A stretch of DNA of 35,272 bases from CAZTPJ01 sp964614515 (GCA_964614515.1 CAZTPJ010000035.1:1-35272); one strand, 5' to 3'. Counted from the first letter of the stretch, positions 23,154 to 30,310 are shown. Translations and numbers: made by a program. The notes: generated from the letters alone by a model not told the origin.

Positions 23154-24175
23154 CGCGCATCACTCCCTTCAACTCGCGCCAACTCTCCAACCGCGCTGGG
23201 GCGGGCGTCCCGCATGCTTCCTTTCAGATCCCCGGTGGGGCGGGCGTCCCGCCCGCCACTTGCCATCCGCGCCACCCACTCACCCTCCGGCGGCGTGAAA
23301 CGCACCCACGACAACACACCCGCCGGGCGTCCATCCGGATTGGAAACTTCAACCTTCACGCGGAGTTGCTGCGTGGGCGCATCGGCGACGGGACTGACTT
23401 CGGTCACTTCGCCCACGAGTACGTTCGGCTCGCCCGCCAGATTCATCACCACCCACGCCTTGTCGCCGGGTTTGAGGCCCAGCGAGAGCACCTCGCGAGT
23501 CGGCGCGGGAACCATGAGTTTGAGTCGATCAATGTCCACCACGCGGATCACCGGCTGCGAATCCCCCATCGCGTGCCCCACGCTCACATCAACACTCTGC
23601 ACGATGCCGTCGAACGGCGCAAGCAGCCGATATCGCTCCAGTTCGGCCTCGAATCGTTCAACGCCGATGCGCTGCTCCTCCAGACGCATCTTCGCCGCCT
23701 CCAGCGTGATCCGCGAGTTCTCCAACGCGTTCTTCGCGCGATCAAACTCCTGCTGGCTGCCACCTCCGTCGACGCGCACACGCTCGATCGCCCGGAACTC
23801 GATCTCCGCCAACTCCAGCGCGTTCTCCGCCGCGCGAACTTCCCATTCATTCTCCGCGCGAAGTTTCTGGAACTTCAGCGCCGCCACGGCCTCGCCATCG
23901 CGCGCACGCACCAACAGGTCGCCTGCCTTTACGCGGTCCCCCCCCTTGACCAGAATCTCGCGAACCTCCGTCGGGAACGCGAATCCCATCACCGCATCCT
24001 GCGCCGGATCCGCATACACCCGATAGCCGCCGAAACTCCGCGCCCACTCAGGATCGCCGCGCAGCAGCAGCGGCTCGGACGCCCCGGGTTGCGTGCCAAC
24101 ACCCGCCCCGATCACACCCCACGCCGCGAATAACCCGGCCGCAACCGTCAGACAGACAACGCTTCGCATGGTCAT
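23150..24175 (-). CDS. Periplasmic membrane-fusion (HlyD/RND adaptor-like) protein with repeat-derived tail
   Basis: A 341-residue exported protein. A signal peptide (MRSVVCLTVAAGLFAAWGVIGAG) is followed by the adaptor core: VREILVKGGDRVKAGDLLVRA (first lipoyl half), a long coiled coil at about 100-185, RLLAPFDGIVQSVDVSVG (second half), and a beta-barrel part with LKPGDKAWVVMNLAG and VGEVTEVSPVADAPTQQLRV. The conserved core ends near residue 299. The last 42 residues (with GGRDARPT and MRDARPS) are encoded by two copies of the dispersed palindromic repeat. ATG 24175 is followed by another at 24169; the frame is open to 24232. First of four tightly packed genes ending with the SecA-like ATPase. 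Confidence 0.87.
   Translation of the reverse strand: MTMRSVVCLTVAAGLFAAWGVIGAGVGTQPGASEPLLLRGDPEWARSFGGYRVYADPAQDAVMGFAFPTEVREILVKGGDRVKAGDLLVRARDGEAVAALKFQKLRAENEWEVRAAENALELAEIEFRAIERVRVDGGGSQQEFDRAKNALENSRITLEAAKMRLEEQRIGVERFEAELERYRLLAPFDGIVQSVDVSVGHAMGDSQPVIRVVDIDRLKLMVPAPTREVLSLGLKPGDKAWVVMNLAGEPNVLVGEVTEVSPVADAPTQQLRVKVEVSNPDGRPAGVLSWVRFTPPEGEWVARMASGGRDARPTGDLKGSMRDARPSAVGELARVEGSDAR
23197..23258. repeat. Palindromic repeats inside the 3' end of a coding region
   Basis: A full copy (23232-23258, CCGGTGGGGCGGGCGTCCCG onward) and a half copy (23197-23215) of the element seen at 2164 and 5112, inverted relative to them. Both are in frame with the membrane-fusion gene and supply the RDARPT and RDARPS peptides. 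Confidence 0.85.
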
Positions 24176-24369
24176 GCCCCAAGTATAAGGTTCGGGCCTC
24201 GGCCGCCCGGCCAGCCGGCTCGGACCGGCCACACGGGCCTACCCAAGCCAAGGATATCGCGGGGTACTTCGCCCGGCTCACCCGCCATCCACATCCCCAC
24301 GCCGTACACCATACGCAGCCCATCGGGACTTGGCTGCATCACAACCACCCCATTGAGGTTCACTCGCAC
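24172..24369 (-). CDS. Possible small protein at the head of the membrane-fusion operon
   Basis: An open frame of 65 residues, GTG start at 24369 or ATG at 24339. Its TGA overlaps the ATG of the membrane-fusion gene as ATGA, the same coupling seen between the other genes of this operon. The product is rich in Gly, Met, Trp and Pro (MQPSPDGLRMVYGVGMWMAG) and matches no family I know. It has no ribosome site I can point to and could be chance. If real it might be a leader or a substrate peptide of the system. Confidence 0.25.
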   Translation of the reverse strand: MRVNLNGVVVMQPSPDGLRMVYGVGMWMAGEPGEVPRDILGLGRPVWPVRAGWPGGRGPNLILGA

Positions 24370-24423
24370 ACGCCAACACGACTACAGACGCCGTTGCCTC
24401 GCCAGATCCGGCATGGCCCAGCC

Positions 24424-24457
24424 AAAAAAGACGGCCGGGCCAAAGGCACCGACCGTC
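24424..24457 (-). terminator. Strong intrinsic terminator, minus strand
   Basis: On the minus strand a 9-bp stem (GACGGTCGG with CCGGCCGTC, one U-G pair), extended by an inner GCC/GGC pair around TTT, is followed directly by six Ts. No complete gene ends here on that strand; it lies about 250 bases upstream of the membrane-fusion gene, so it may end a short leader RNA. The rest of 24176-24703 shows only the promoter-like sequence at 24524-24553 and the small open frame. Confidence 0.75.
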
Positions 24458-24517
24458 CGGAGGGGAGAAACTTGTTCAGCCGTCCGGGCACGCGATACCT
24501 TCTGCGCCCCCGCACGA
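24424..24517 (-). ncRNA. Possible short leader or small RNA ending at the terminator
   Basis: From the putative start near 24517 the minus-strand RNA would be about 94 bases and end in the U-tract terminator. It contains two copies of CCGGACGG (plus strand CCGTCCGG), one being the 5' arm of the terminator. The other copy could pair with the terminator's 3' arm instead, a layout seen in attenuators. No known riboswitch or small RNA consensus is recognised. Confidence 0.35.
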
Positions 24518-24523
24518 TCCGCT

Positions 24524-24553
24524 AGCGTAACGACAACATGCCCCCTGCGTCAA
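24524..24553 (-). promoter_or_regulatory. Promoter-like sequence for the leader/operon
   Basis: Minus strand: TTGACG (24553-24548), 18 bases, TACGCT (24529-24524). The -35 is good and the -10 weak. It points toward the terminator at 24457-24424 and the membrane-fusion operon. Confidence 0.4.
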
Positions 24554-24703
24554 GTCCTCTCCATGATTCACGCTCCGTTTCTCCTCGCTACCATTGCGTC
24601 CCAACGTGCGGCCCGGTAATGTGCCGTGTCGTCAAACGCCCCGGTCGGGCCTGATTCCGGCCGGGTCATCGCGGATCCTCTCATCCCCTTCACGGATGCA
24701 TCC

Positions 24704-25084
24704 ATGGCCTCTCCCACCGATCGCGTGTACTCGCAAACCCATGAATGGCACAAGGTTGAGGGTGATCTCGTCACGCTCGGCCTGACGCGCTTCGCCGTCG
24801 ATGCCCTCACCGATGTCACCTTCGCCCAGATGAAGTCGCCCGGAACGCCCGTCAAACCAGGCGATGTCGTCGGCGAAGTCGAGTCGGTCAAGACCACCAG
24901 CGACGTCTACTCCCTCGTCGGCGGCCAGATCGCCGAGGTCAACACGGCCGTCGCAGAAGACCCCAGCCTCATCAACTCCGACCCCTACGGCCGGGGCTGG
25001 CTCGTCAAGATCCGCGCCACGGACACCACGCGCCTGAGCGAAGCGAAGTCCGCGGCCGCGTATGACGCGGACCATCCGGGGTGA
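24704..25084 (+). CDS. gcvH: Glycine cleavage system H protein
   Basis: A lipoyl carrier that shuttles the methylamine group of glycine between the P, T and L proteins of the glycine cleavage complex. The 126-residue protein has YSQTHEWHKVEGDLVTLGLT and the lipoylation block GEVESVKTTSDVYS with the modified Lys near residue 63. Later come NSDPYGRGWLVKI and the family's usual ending. ATG 24704 gives the normal length; the frame runs up to a GTG at 24626 with no conserved sequence in between. No gcvT or gcvP lies next to it. It is followed by the first copy of the repeat array. Confidence 0.96.
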   Translation: MASPTDRVYSQTHEWHKVEGDLVTLGLTRFAVDALTDVTFAQMKSPGTPVKPGDVVGEVESVKTTSDVYSLVGGQIAEVNTAVAEDPSLINSDPYGRGWLVKIRATDTTRLSEAKSAAAYDADHPG

Positions 25085-25151
25085 GCCGGTGGCCGTGCGG
25101 TGGTTTGTTGGATCCGGTGGTGCAGAAGTCTCACATACATCGTTGTGAGCG

Positions 25152-25231
25152 CGCCTCGCACGACGACGGAAATACCATGATCCAAGCAATCATGATGGCA
25201 CGACGAGGGGCGATCTTGATGCGACGTCGCC
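25152..25231 (+). repeat. Palindromic intergenic element, copy A (decayed)
   Basis: Shares CCTCGC, a central ACCATGATC...ATCATG hairpin with several changes, GGCACGACG, CGATCTTGATG and a GTCGCC end with copies B (26766), C (28571) and D (29911). It lies in the 302-base gap between gcvH and the sheath gene, which convergently ends at 25387. Nothing else is recognised in the gap. Confidence 0.7.
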
Positions 25232-25386
25232 AAGAACATAGTTGACATCGAAGCAGTGACTCGCGGGGTCTGGATAAGCGTATTCACCAGCACGGACGCC
25301 GACAGGCCGGCCGTCGGTTCGGCTGGGGTGGTGCCGGGCGGGTGGAGCGCGGGGTCGGTGGCCGCGCGTGCGACGCGGGGGCGTGG

Positions 25387-26583
25387 TTAAGGATCGGTGA
25401 TCGACCCCGCGCGGATGGCGAAGCGGAGGATGATGAACTCGGCTGGGCGCAGGGGGGCGAAGCCGACTTCGATGTTGACGTGACCGCGATCAATGTCGAC
25501 CTGGGTGGTGGTGTCGAGGCCACAGCGAACAAAGTAGGCGTGCTGGGGCCGAGTGCCTTGCAGCGCGCCGGCGAGGAAGAGTTGATGCACGAACGTCTCG
25601 ACGCTGAGTCGGAGGCGGTTCCACAGTGGTGGGTCGTTGGGCTCGAAGACGGCCCACGTCGTGCTTTCGTGGATCGAGTTCTGGATGAAGTTGGCGAGGC
25701 GGCGGACGGGCGCGTACTTCCAGTCGGATTCGGTGGCGGCGGTGCGCGCGCCCCAGATCAGGACGCCGCGCGCGGGGAACTCGCGGATCGTGTTGATGCC
25801 GGATTCGTTCAAGGTGGATTGATCGTGGTCGGTGATGGGGATGGCGGGAGCGGTGATGCCCTTGAGGTTGGCCTCGTTGCCGGCCGGGGCGTTCCAGACG
25901 CCGCGGGTGGAGTCGATGCGTGCGAAGACTCCGGCGACGGTGCCGCAAGGGGGGCAGGGGTGCGGCACACCCTGCTTGGCGGCACTCGGGGCGATGAGGC
26001 GCGGGAAGTAGATGGCGGCGAATGCGCTGCGGCGGATGGGTGGGGCGTCACGCCAGAGCATCGCGGCGGTGGGGGCGTCTGTCCAGGCGTGGGGCGGATC
26101 GACGAGGAGCATGGCGCGGCGTCGCTCGCACAGGTCGAGCGCGGCTGCGAGGACGCCGGGGGGCAGGTCGGCGTTCCAAGATCGGGGGAGGACGCAGAGG
26201 AGGTTGAAGGGCGTGTTCTCGAGGGTGGTGAGGCCTCGGCGGCGGCGCTTGCGGCGGGAACCAGAGCTCGACCCTCCAAAGTAGTCGTAAGCGGCGAGGG
26301 ACTCGCCCGAGGACCGGGTGACCCGCACGATGATCGCGAAAGTTCCGCCGTTGGTAAAAAAGTGGTGGACGGCGGTGGAGAGCGGGTGGGTGTTGGATCG
26401 CGGGCCGAAAGAGGATTGGAACTCGGACCAGGAGCGGATGAGGGTGGGGAAGTTGGCGCGGCCGCGACGGGTGGGGCCGACGAAAGCGGTTGTGGAGGTG
26501 GGGACGCCGGTGATGGTGTGGATGGCTGGTGAGAATTCTTCGAGGTAGACGCCGGAGTCGTTGGGTGTGGGGCGGCTGGACAT
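25387..26583 (-). CDS. Contractile tail sheath protein (phage / injection-system type), solitary
   Basis: Forms the contracting outer cylinder of phage tails and of extracellular contractile injection systems. The 398-residue product starts with the typical PNDSGVYLEEFSPAIHTITGVPTSTTAFVGPT and ends with the conserved sheath C-terminal domain: INTIREFPARGVLIWGART, YAPVRRLANFIQNSIHESTTWAVFEPN, and the final VEVGFAPLRPAEFIILR-like strand (here NIEVGFAPLRPAEFIILR). Both ends are intact, so it looks complete, though somewhat short because the middle domain is reduced. ATG 26583 precedes the family start; the frame is open to 26751. No tube, baseplate, LysM or AAA gene lies beside it, which is odd for this family. 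Repeat elements flank it on both sides. Confidence 0.9.
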   Translation of the reverse strand: MSSRPTPNDSGVYLEEFSPAIHTITGVPTSTTAFVGPTRRGRANFPTLIRSWSEFQSSFGPRSNTHPLSTAVHHFFTNGGTFAIIVRVTRSSGESLAAYDYFGGSSSGSRRKRRRRGLTTLENTPFNLLCVLPRSWNADLPPGVLAAALDLCERRRAMLLVDPPHAWTDAPTAAMLWRDAPPIRRSAFAAIYFPRLIAPSAAKQGVPHPCPPCGTVAGVFARIDSTRGVWNAPAGNEANLKGITAPAIPITDHDQSTLNESGINTIREFPARGVLIWGARTAATESDWKYAPVRRLANFIQNSIHESTTWAVFEPNDPPLWNRLRLSVETFVHQLFLAGALQGTRPQHAYFVRCGLDTTTQVDIDRGHVNIEVGFAPLRPAEFIILRFAIRAGSITDP

Positions 26584-26765
26584 AGGTGGAGCGTACACCG
26601 AGCGGGAGGGATGACTGTGGCTTCGTGAGGGGCTATCGCGCGCCGCGGCTGCAGGTGCGCAGCACAGGTCCGCTGGGGACTGTGGGCAGCCTGAATCAGT
26701 CCACCATCTGGCTTGAGAGGCGACGGTGGCCGCGCAAGGGCGCGGTCGCATTGAGATGGGCCTCC

Positions 26766-26917
26766 GTCGTGCCAGAGAGATCGGTCCTCTGCTCTTGCAT
26801 GCTTGCTACGTGGAGTGGAATGTCATGGTGATACTACCTCGCAACCGACGGCCGCAGCACCATGATCGAAGCGATCATGGTGGTACGACGCGATGTCATC
26901 TTGAGACCGTCACGCCG
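26766..26917 (+). repeat. Palindromic intergenic element, copy B (long form)
   Basis: A 150-base unit homologous along its length to copy D. It has a left part with TCTGCTCTTGCATGCTTGCT and a right part with perfect 11-bp arms CACCATGATCG (26858-26868) and CGATCATGGTG (26872-26882) around AAG. It occupies most of the 393-base gap between the divergent sheath and oxidoreductase genes. Confidence 0.88.
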
Positions 26918-26976
26918 AACCGACGATGTGGTCGTCATGGACGATGCCACAGCGTTGTTCGCTACGATCATCCCGC

Positions 26977-28485
26977 TTGAATGCGCCCAATCCACCCACC
27001 GTCTTCGTGACCGGCGCGACCGGCTACATCGGCGGACGATTGGCCCCGCGCCTGGTCGAGCGGGGGTATCGCGTGCGGTGTCTGGCGCGGAGCGCGGCCA
27101 AACTGCGGGCTCGTCCGTGGGCCGAGTCCTTGCACGAACGCGTTGAGATCGTCGAAGGTGACGCCGCCGATGAAGCCCTCCTCGAATCGGCCATGCGCGG
27201 GTGCACCGCGGCGTACTACCTGGTGCACTCGATGGATGCGGCCGGGCCGGAGTATCGACAGCGGGATCGCACCCTCGCCGAAAGTTTCGGACGAGCGGCC
27301 GCGCGGGCGGGTGTCGGACGGATCATCTATCTCGGTGGACTGGGCGAGACGGGCGCCGGACTCAGCGAGCATCTCTCATCCAGGCGCGAAGTCGAGGCGG
27401 CGCTGCGACGCGGCGGGTCTGACGGCGGCGCAGTCCCCGTGACCGTGCTCCGTGCGGCCATGATCATCGGCTCCGGCTCGGCTTCGTTCGAGATCCTTCG
27501 ATACCTCGTCGAGCGACTCCCGATCATGATCACGCCTCGCTGGGTCCACACCGAGTCTCAGCCGATCGCCGTGCGCGATGTGCTTCACTACCTGATCGCG
27601 GCCCTCGAGACGCCGGCGACAATCGGCCGGACCCTGGACATCGGCGGGCCCGAGGTGCGGTCGTATTCGGAAGTCATGCAAGAGATGGCCGCGGCGCTGC
27701 ACCTGCGCCGGCGGCTGGTGATTCCTGTTCCAGTATTGACGCCACGTCTGAGTTCGCTGTGGATTCATCTCGTGACGCCGCTGCATGCCAGCATCGCACG
27801 GCCGTTGGCCGAGGGGCTCAAGAACCGCGTGGTGTGCCGCGACGATGAGGCTGAACGACTCATGCCCCACCCGGCCGGAAGCGCACGTCTGACCATCCGT
27901 CAGGCGATGGATGCCGCGCTGGTGAGGATGAATGATGGCGCGGTGGAGACAGCGTGGTCGGATGCGGGCGTGATGCCGGGCGACCCTTCATGGGCGGGCG
28001 GGACGGAGTTCGTCGATCGCCGCGAGGTGACCACGCCTTCAACGCCCGATGCCGTCTGGTCGGCTGTCTGTTCGCTCGGCGGAGCGCGCGGGTACTACGC
28101 CGTGGGTTGGGTATGGCGGCTGCGGGGGATCATGGACCGGTTCGTGGGCGGGCCGGGTCTAAGGCGAGGCCGTAGGAGCGCGGGCGATCTGCGCCTGGGC
28201 GATGCGTTGGACTTCTGGCGCGTCACGGCGATTGAACCGCCACGGCTGCTGGTGCTGACCGCCGAGATGAAACTCCCCGGCGTGGCCACGTTGGGTTTCG
28301 AGGTGGAACCCGCGCCGACCGGCAGCGACACACGGCTGGTCATGACGGCACGGTTCCGCCCGCGCGGGCTGCTCGGGATCGCGTACTGGTACGCAGTACT
28401 CCCGCTGCACGGCATCGTCTTCCGCGGGATGATGAAGGGACTGGTGCGGGCCGCCGAGCGAGAGAGGGCGGTAGCGCCGGCCTGA
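26977..28485 (+). CDS. SDR-type NAD(P)-dependent oxidoreductase with DUF2867 domain
   Basis: An atypical short-chain dehydrogenase of about 502 residues. The N-terminal Rossmann fold shows VFVTGATGYIGGRLAPRLVERG (nucleotide site), YYLVHSMD, IIYLGGLGE in place of the usual YxxxK region, and VLRAAMIIGSGSASFE. The C-terminal 170 residues form a DUF2867/START-like domain (FVDRREVTTPSTPDAVWSAV, GDALDFWRVTAIEPPRLLVLTAEMKLPG). Two-domain proteins of this length are widespread; the substrate is unknown. The start is uncertain: TTG 26977 sits just before the conserved core, and ATG 26944 is the nearest ATG in frame. The gene is flanked by repeat copies B and C. Confidence 0.87.
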   Translation: MNAPNPPTVFVTGATGYIGGRLAPRLVERGYRVRCLARSAAKLRARPWAESLHERVEIVEGDAADEALLESAMRGCTAAYYLVHSMDAAGPEYRQRDRTLAESFGRAAARAGVGRIIYLGGLGETGAGLSEHLSSRREVEAALRRGGSDGGAVPVTVLRAAMIIGSGSASFEILRYLVERLPIMITPRWVHTESQPIAVRDVLHYLIAALETPATIGRTLDIGGPEVRSYSEVMQEMAAALHLRRRLVIPVPVLTPRLSSLWIHLVTPLHASIARPLAEGLKNRVVCRDDEAERLMPHPAGSARLTIRQAMDAALVRMNDGAVETAWSDAGVMPGDPSWAGGTEFVDRREVTTPSTPDAVWSAVCSLGGARGYYAVGWVWRLRGIMDRFVGGPGLRRGRRSAGDLRLGDALDFWRVTAIEPPRLLVLTAEMKLPGVATLGFEVEPAPTGSDTRLVMTARFRPRGLLGIAYWYAVLPLHGIVFRGMMKGLVRAAERERAVAPA

Positions 28486-28570
28486 TCTCACTCGTTCTCC
28501 GCACAGAACCCCTCGCCGGTAATCTTGTTTAAGGCCACTTGACGTTGTGATTCGCGAAAGTCCATTGAAC

Positions 28571-28640
28571 GCATGCCGCGCGAAGCACCATGATCGAAGC
28601 GATCATGGTGGCACGATGGAATGCAGTCTTGATGCCAACC
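28571..28640 (+). repeat. Palindromic intergenic element, copy C
   Basis: Right half of the B/D unit: 11-bp arms CACCATGATCG (28586-28596) and CGATCATGGTG (28600-28610) around AAG, then GGCACGATG, GTCTTGATGCCAACCCGCC. It lies in the 220-base gap between the SDR and OYE genes. Confidence 0.85.
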
Positions 28641-28705
28641 CGCCGCTTCACTAGCATCCACCCCACTCCCCCCCTGATCGGCCGCGCAAGCATTGAGAAC
28701 CACGC

Positions 28706-29854
28706 ATGACCACAACGCCCAACTCTCCTACGACCTGCCCGCGACTCCTCAAACCTCTCGCGTTGGGCACTCTGTCGCTGCCCAACCGAGTCGTCATGGC
28801 GCCGCTCACACGCATGCGCGCGGCACCGGGCGCAGTGCCCACCCGCCTGATGGCCCTTTATTACGCGCAGCGCGCCTGCGCTGGACTCATCGTGTCCGAA
28901 GCCACGCAGATCGAACAGCGCGGCCAAGGCTACCCCGGCACGCCCGGCATCTTCACCGACGAACAGACCGAGGGATGGACGCACATCACTCGCGCTGTGC
29001 ACGCCGCCGGTGGCCGCATCTTCCTCCAACTCTGGCATGTCGGCCGCATTTCGCACTCCTCCTTCCAGCCCGGCGGCGGGCCACCCGTTGCGCCCTCGGC
29101 AATCGCCGCTCCGGGAAACGCCATGACCGCCGACTGGTCCGAGGCTCCGCGTCAGACCCCTCGCGCGCTGGACACAGCCGAGATCCACCCGATCGTCCGC
29201 GCCTATGCCGACGCAACGCGCCGCGCCCGGCTCGCTGGCTTCGACGGTGTCGAGGTGCATGGCGCCAACGGCTACCTCATCGACCAGTTCCTCCAGGACG
29301 CCACCAACAAGCGCACCGACGCCTACGGCGGCGGCGTGGACGGCCGCTCACGCTTTCTACTCGAAGTGGTCGATGCGGTTGCGCAGGCGTGGTCCCCCGA
29401 CCGCGTCGGCGTTCGCCTTTCGCCATGGGGCACATTCAACGGCATGGGCGACAGTGATCCGCCGCGCCTCTACACCCACGTCGTCCGCGAACTCAGCCGC
29501 CGCAGAGTGGCGTATGTCCATCTCATCGAACCACGCGCAACCAACGCGGGAGACGACGACACCCAGACCGCAGGACTCCCGTCGGCACTCGCCGAGATTG
29601 GCGCAGCCTTCGACGGCCCTGTCATCTCCGCCGGCGGCTATACGCCGCTGACCGCGGAGGCAGCCGTCGCGAACGGCCGTGCAGCGGCGGTGGCGTTCGG
29701 ACGATTGTTCATCTCCAACCCGGACCTGCCGATCCGCGTCGCTCTTGGCGCGCCGCTTGCCCCTTACGACCGCTCCACGTTCTACGGCGGCGACGCCCAT
29801 GGCTACACCGACTATCCGGTCTTGGCCTCACCACCAGAGGCGCGGATGGATTGA
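28706..29854 (+). CDS. Old Yellow Enzyme family alkene reductase (NemA-like)
   Basis: An FMN-dependent TIM-barrel reductase that uses NAD(P)H to reduce activated C=C bonds or nitro compounds. The 382-residue protein shows LPNRVVMAPLTRMRA, QGYPGTPGIFTDEQ, FLQLWHVGRISH, the active-site HGANGYLIDQFLQD (the His and Asn pair that binds the substrate carbonyl), KRTDAYGGGVDGRSRF and VAFGRLFISNPDLP for the FMN phosphate. All family landmarks are present and the length is normal. Physiological substrate unknown; stress or xenobiotic detoxification is usual for the family. Flanked by repeat copies C and D; no regulator gene adjoins it. Confidence 0.94.
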   Translation: MTTTPNSPTTCPRLLKPLALGTLSLPNRVVMAPLTRMRAAPGAVPTRLMALYYAQRACAGLIVSEATQIEQRGQGYPGTPGIFTDEQTEGWTHITRAVHAAGGRIFLQLWHVGRISHSSFQPGGGPPVAPSAIAAPGNAMTADWSEAPRQTPRALDTAEIHPIVRAYADATRRARLAGFDGVEVHGANGYLIDQFLQDATNKRTDAYGGGVDGRSRFLLEVVDAVAQAWSPDRVGVRLSPWGTFNGMGDSDPPRLYTHVVRELSRRRVAYVHLIEPRATNAGDDDTQTAGLPSALAEIGAAFDGPVISAGGYTPLTAEAAVANGRAAAVAFGRLFISNPDLPIRVALGAPLAPYDRSTFYGGDAHGYTDYPVLASPPEARMD

Positions 29855-29910
29855 TCCCTTTCCAATCTGCGGTTCGCGATGCCGACTGGGTGGCGCTCAG
29901 AACCTCGTCC

Positions 29911-30062
29911 GGCGTGCCACGATGATCGGTCTCTGCTCTTGCATGCTTGCTGCGTGGATTGGAAAATCATCGTGATGCCACCTCGCCACCGACCGCCGAA
30001 GCACCATGATCGAAGCGATCATGGTGGCACGCATTGTCGCGATCTCGATGCTACCCCGCCTT
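29911..30062 (+). repeat. Palindromic intergenic element, copy D (long form)
   Basis: The best copy. The left hairpin has GTGCCACGATGAT (from 29914) and ATCATCGTGATGCCAC (ending near 29981) as arms of an imperfect stem around a loop with CTCTGCTCTTGCATGC. The right hairpin has arms CACCATGATCG (30002-30012) and CGATCATGGTG (30016-30026) around AAG. It ends with GATGCTACCCCGCC. Confidence 0.9.
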
Positions 30063-30108
30063 CCATGAGTGCGCGGGGGGGGGTATTGGCAGCGACCATA
30101 GCGATCCC

Positions 30109-30137
30109 TTCACCTTGCGGTGGGATTGCGCTACAAT
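30109..30137 (+). promoter_or_regulatory. Promoter-like sequence for the candidate RNA
   Basis: TTCACC (30109-30114), 17 bases, TACAAT (30132-30137). The -10 is close to consensus. A start near 30143-30145 would coincide with the 5' arm of the closing stem of the RNA below. Confidence 0.5.
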
Positions 30138-30142
30138 GGAAA

Positions 30143-30310
30143 GTATGGTGACTTGGCGCTAGCCTGCCTGGTTGTCGCACCGCTCGTGCTACCAGCACTT
30201 ACGGGGCCTTGGAGCCGGGGACGACCCGTTAGGGTGGCCCCAAGCGAGATTCACTGTCCGAGGCGGTCGGATCACCGGCCCACCATGCCCCCGCACCAAC
30301 GGGGGCTTTT
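30143..30310 (+). ncRNA. Candidate structured non-coding RNA, about 165 nt, family unknown
   Basis: No open frame fits, but the sequence can fold well. GTATGGTG at 30143-30150 pairs with CACCATGC at 30281-30288 to close the molecule. Inside are a hairpin GTGCT-ACC-AGCAC (30186-30198), GGGGCC (30203-30208) pairing with GGCCCC (30236-30241), and ACCC-GTTA-GGGT (30224-30235). A strong intrinsic terminator ends it. The size resembles 6S RNA, but I see no consensus for 6S, SRP RNA, tmRNA, RNase P or a known riboswitch. The terminator makes a free RNA likelier than a leader of the gene at 30523. The span 30320-30488 shows nothing else. Confidence 0.5.
30287..30310 (+). terminator. Intrinsic terminator of the candidate RNA
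   Basis: Perfect 7-bp stem GCCCCCG (30287-30293) and CGGGGGC (30300-30306), loop CACCAA, then TTTTGGTTT. Its 5' edge overlaps the 3' arm of the closing stem by two bases. Confidence 0.85.

Noticed and set aside
21342..24026. An 894-codon open frame on the plus strand
   Set aside because: It lies opposite two well-supported membrane-fusion genes, has an Arg/His-rich composition with no domain, and is the usual by-product of GC-rich codon bias.
24424..24517. Glycine riboswitch for gcvH
   Set aside because: The terminator and promoter point away from gcvH, on the minus strand, and no glycine-riboswitch consensus is seen.
25152..30062. Integron cassette array with attC sites
   Set aside because: The repeats are palindromic and between genes, but I see no GTTRRRY/RYYYAAC core pair, the genes are large and in both directions, and no integrase is present. 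A mobile palindromic element fits better.
30143..30310. SRP RNA, tmRNA or 6S RNA
   Set aside because: The SRP GGAAG-loop motif, tmRNA tRNA-like ends and tag frame are absent, and the 6S bubble cannot be shown by eye. Left as unknown family.
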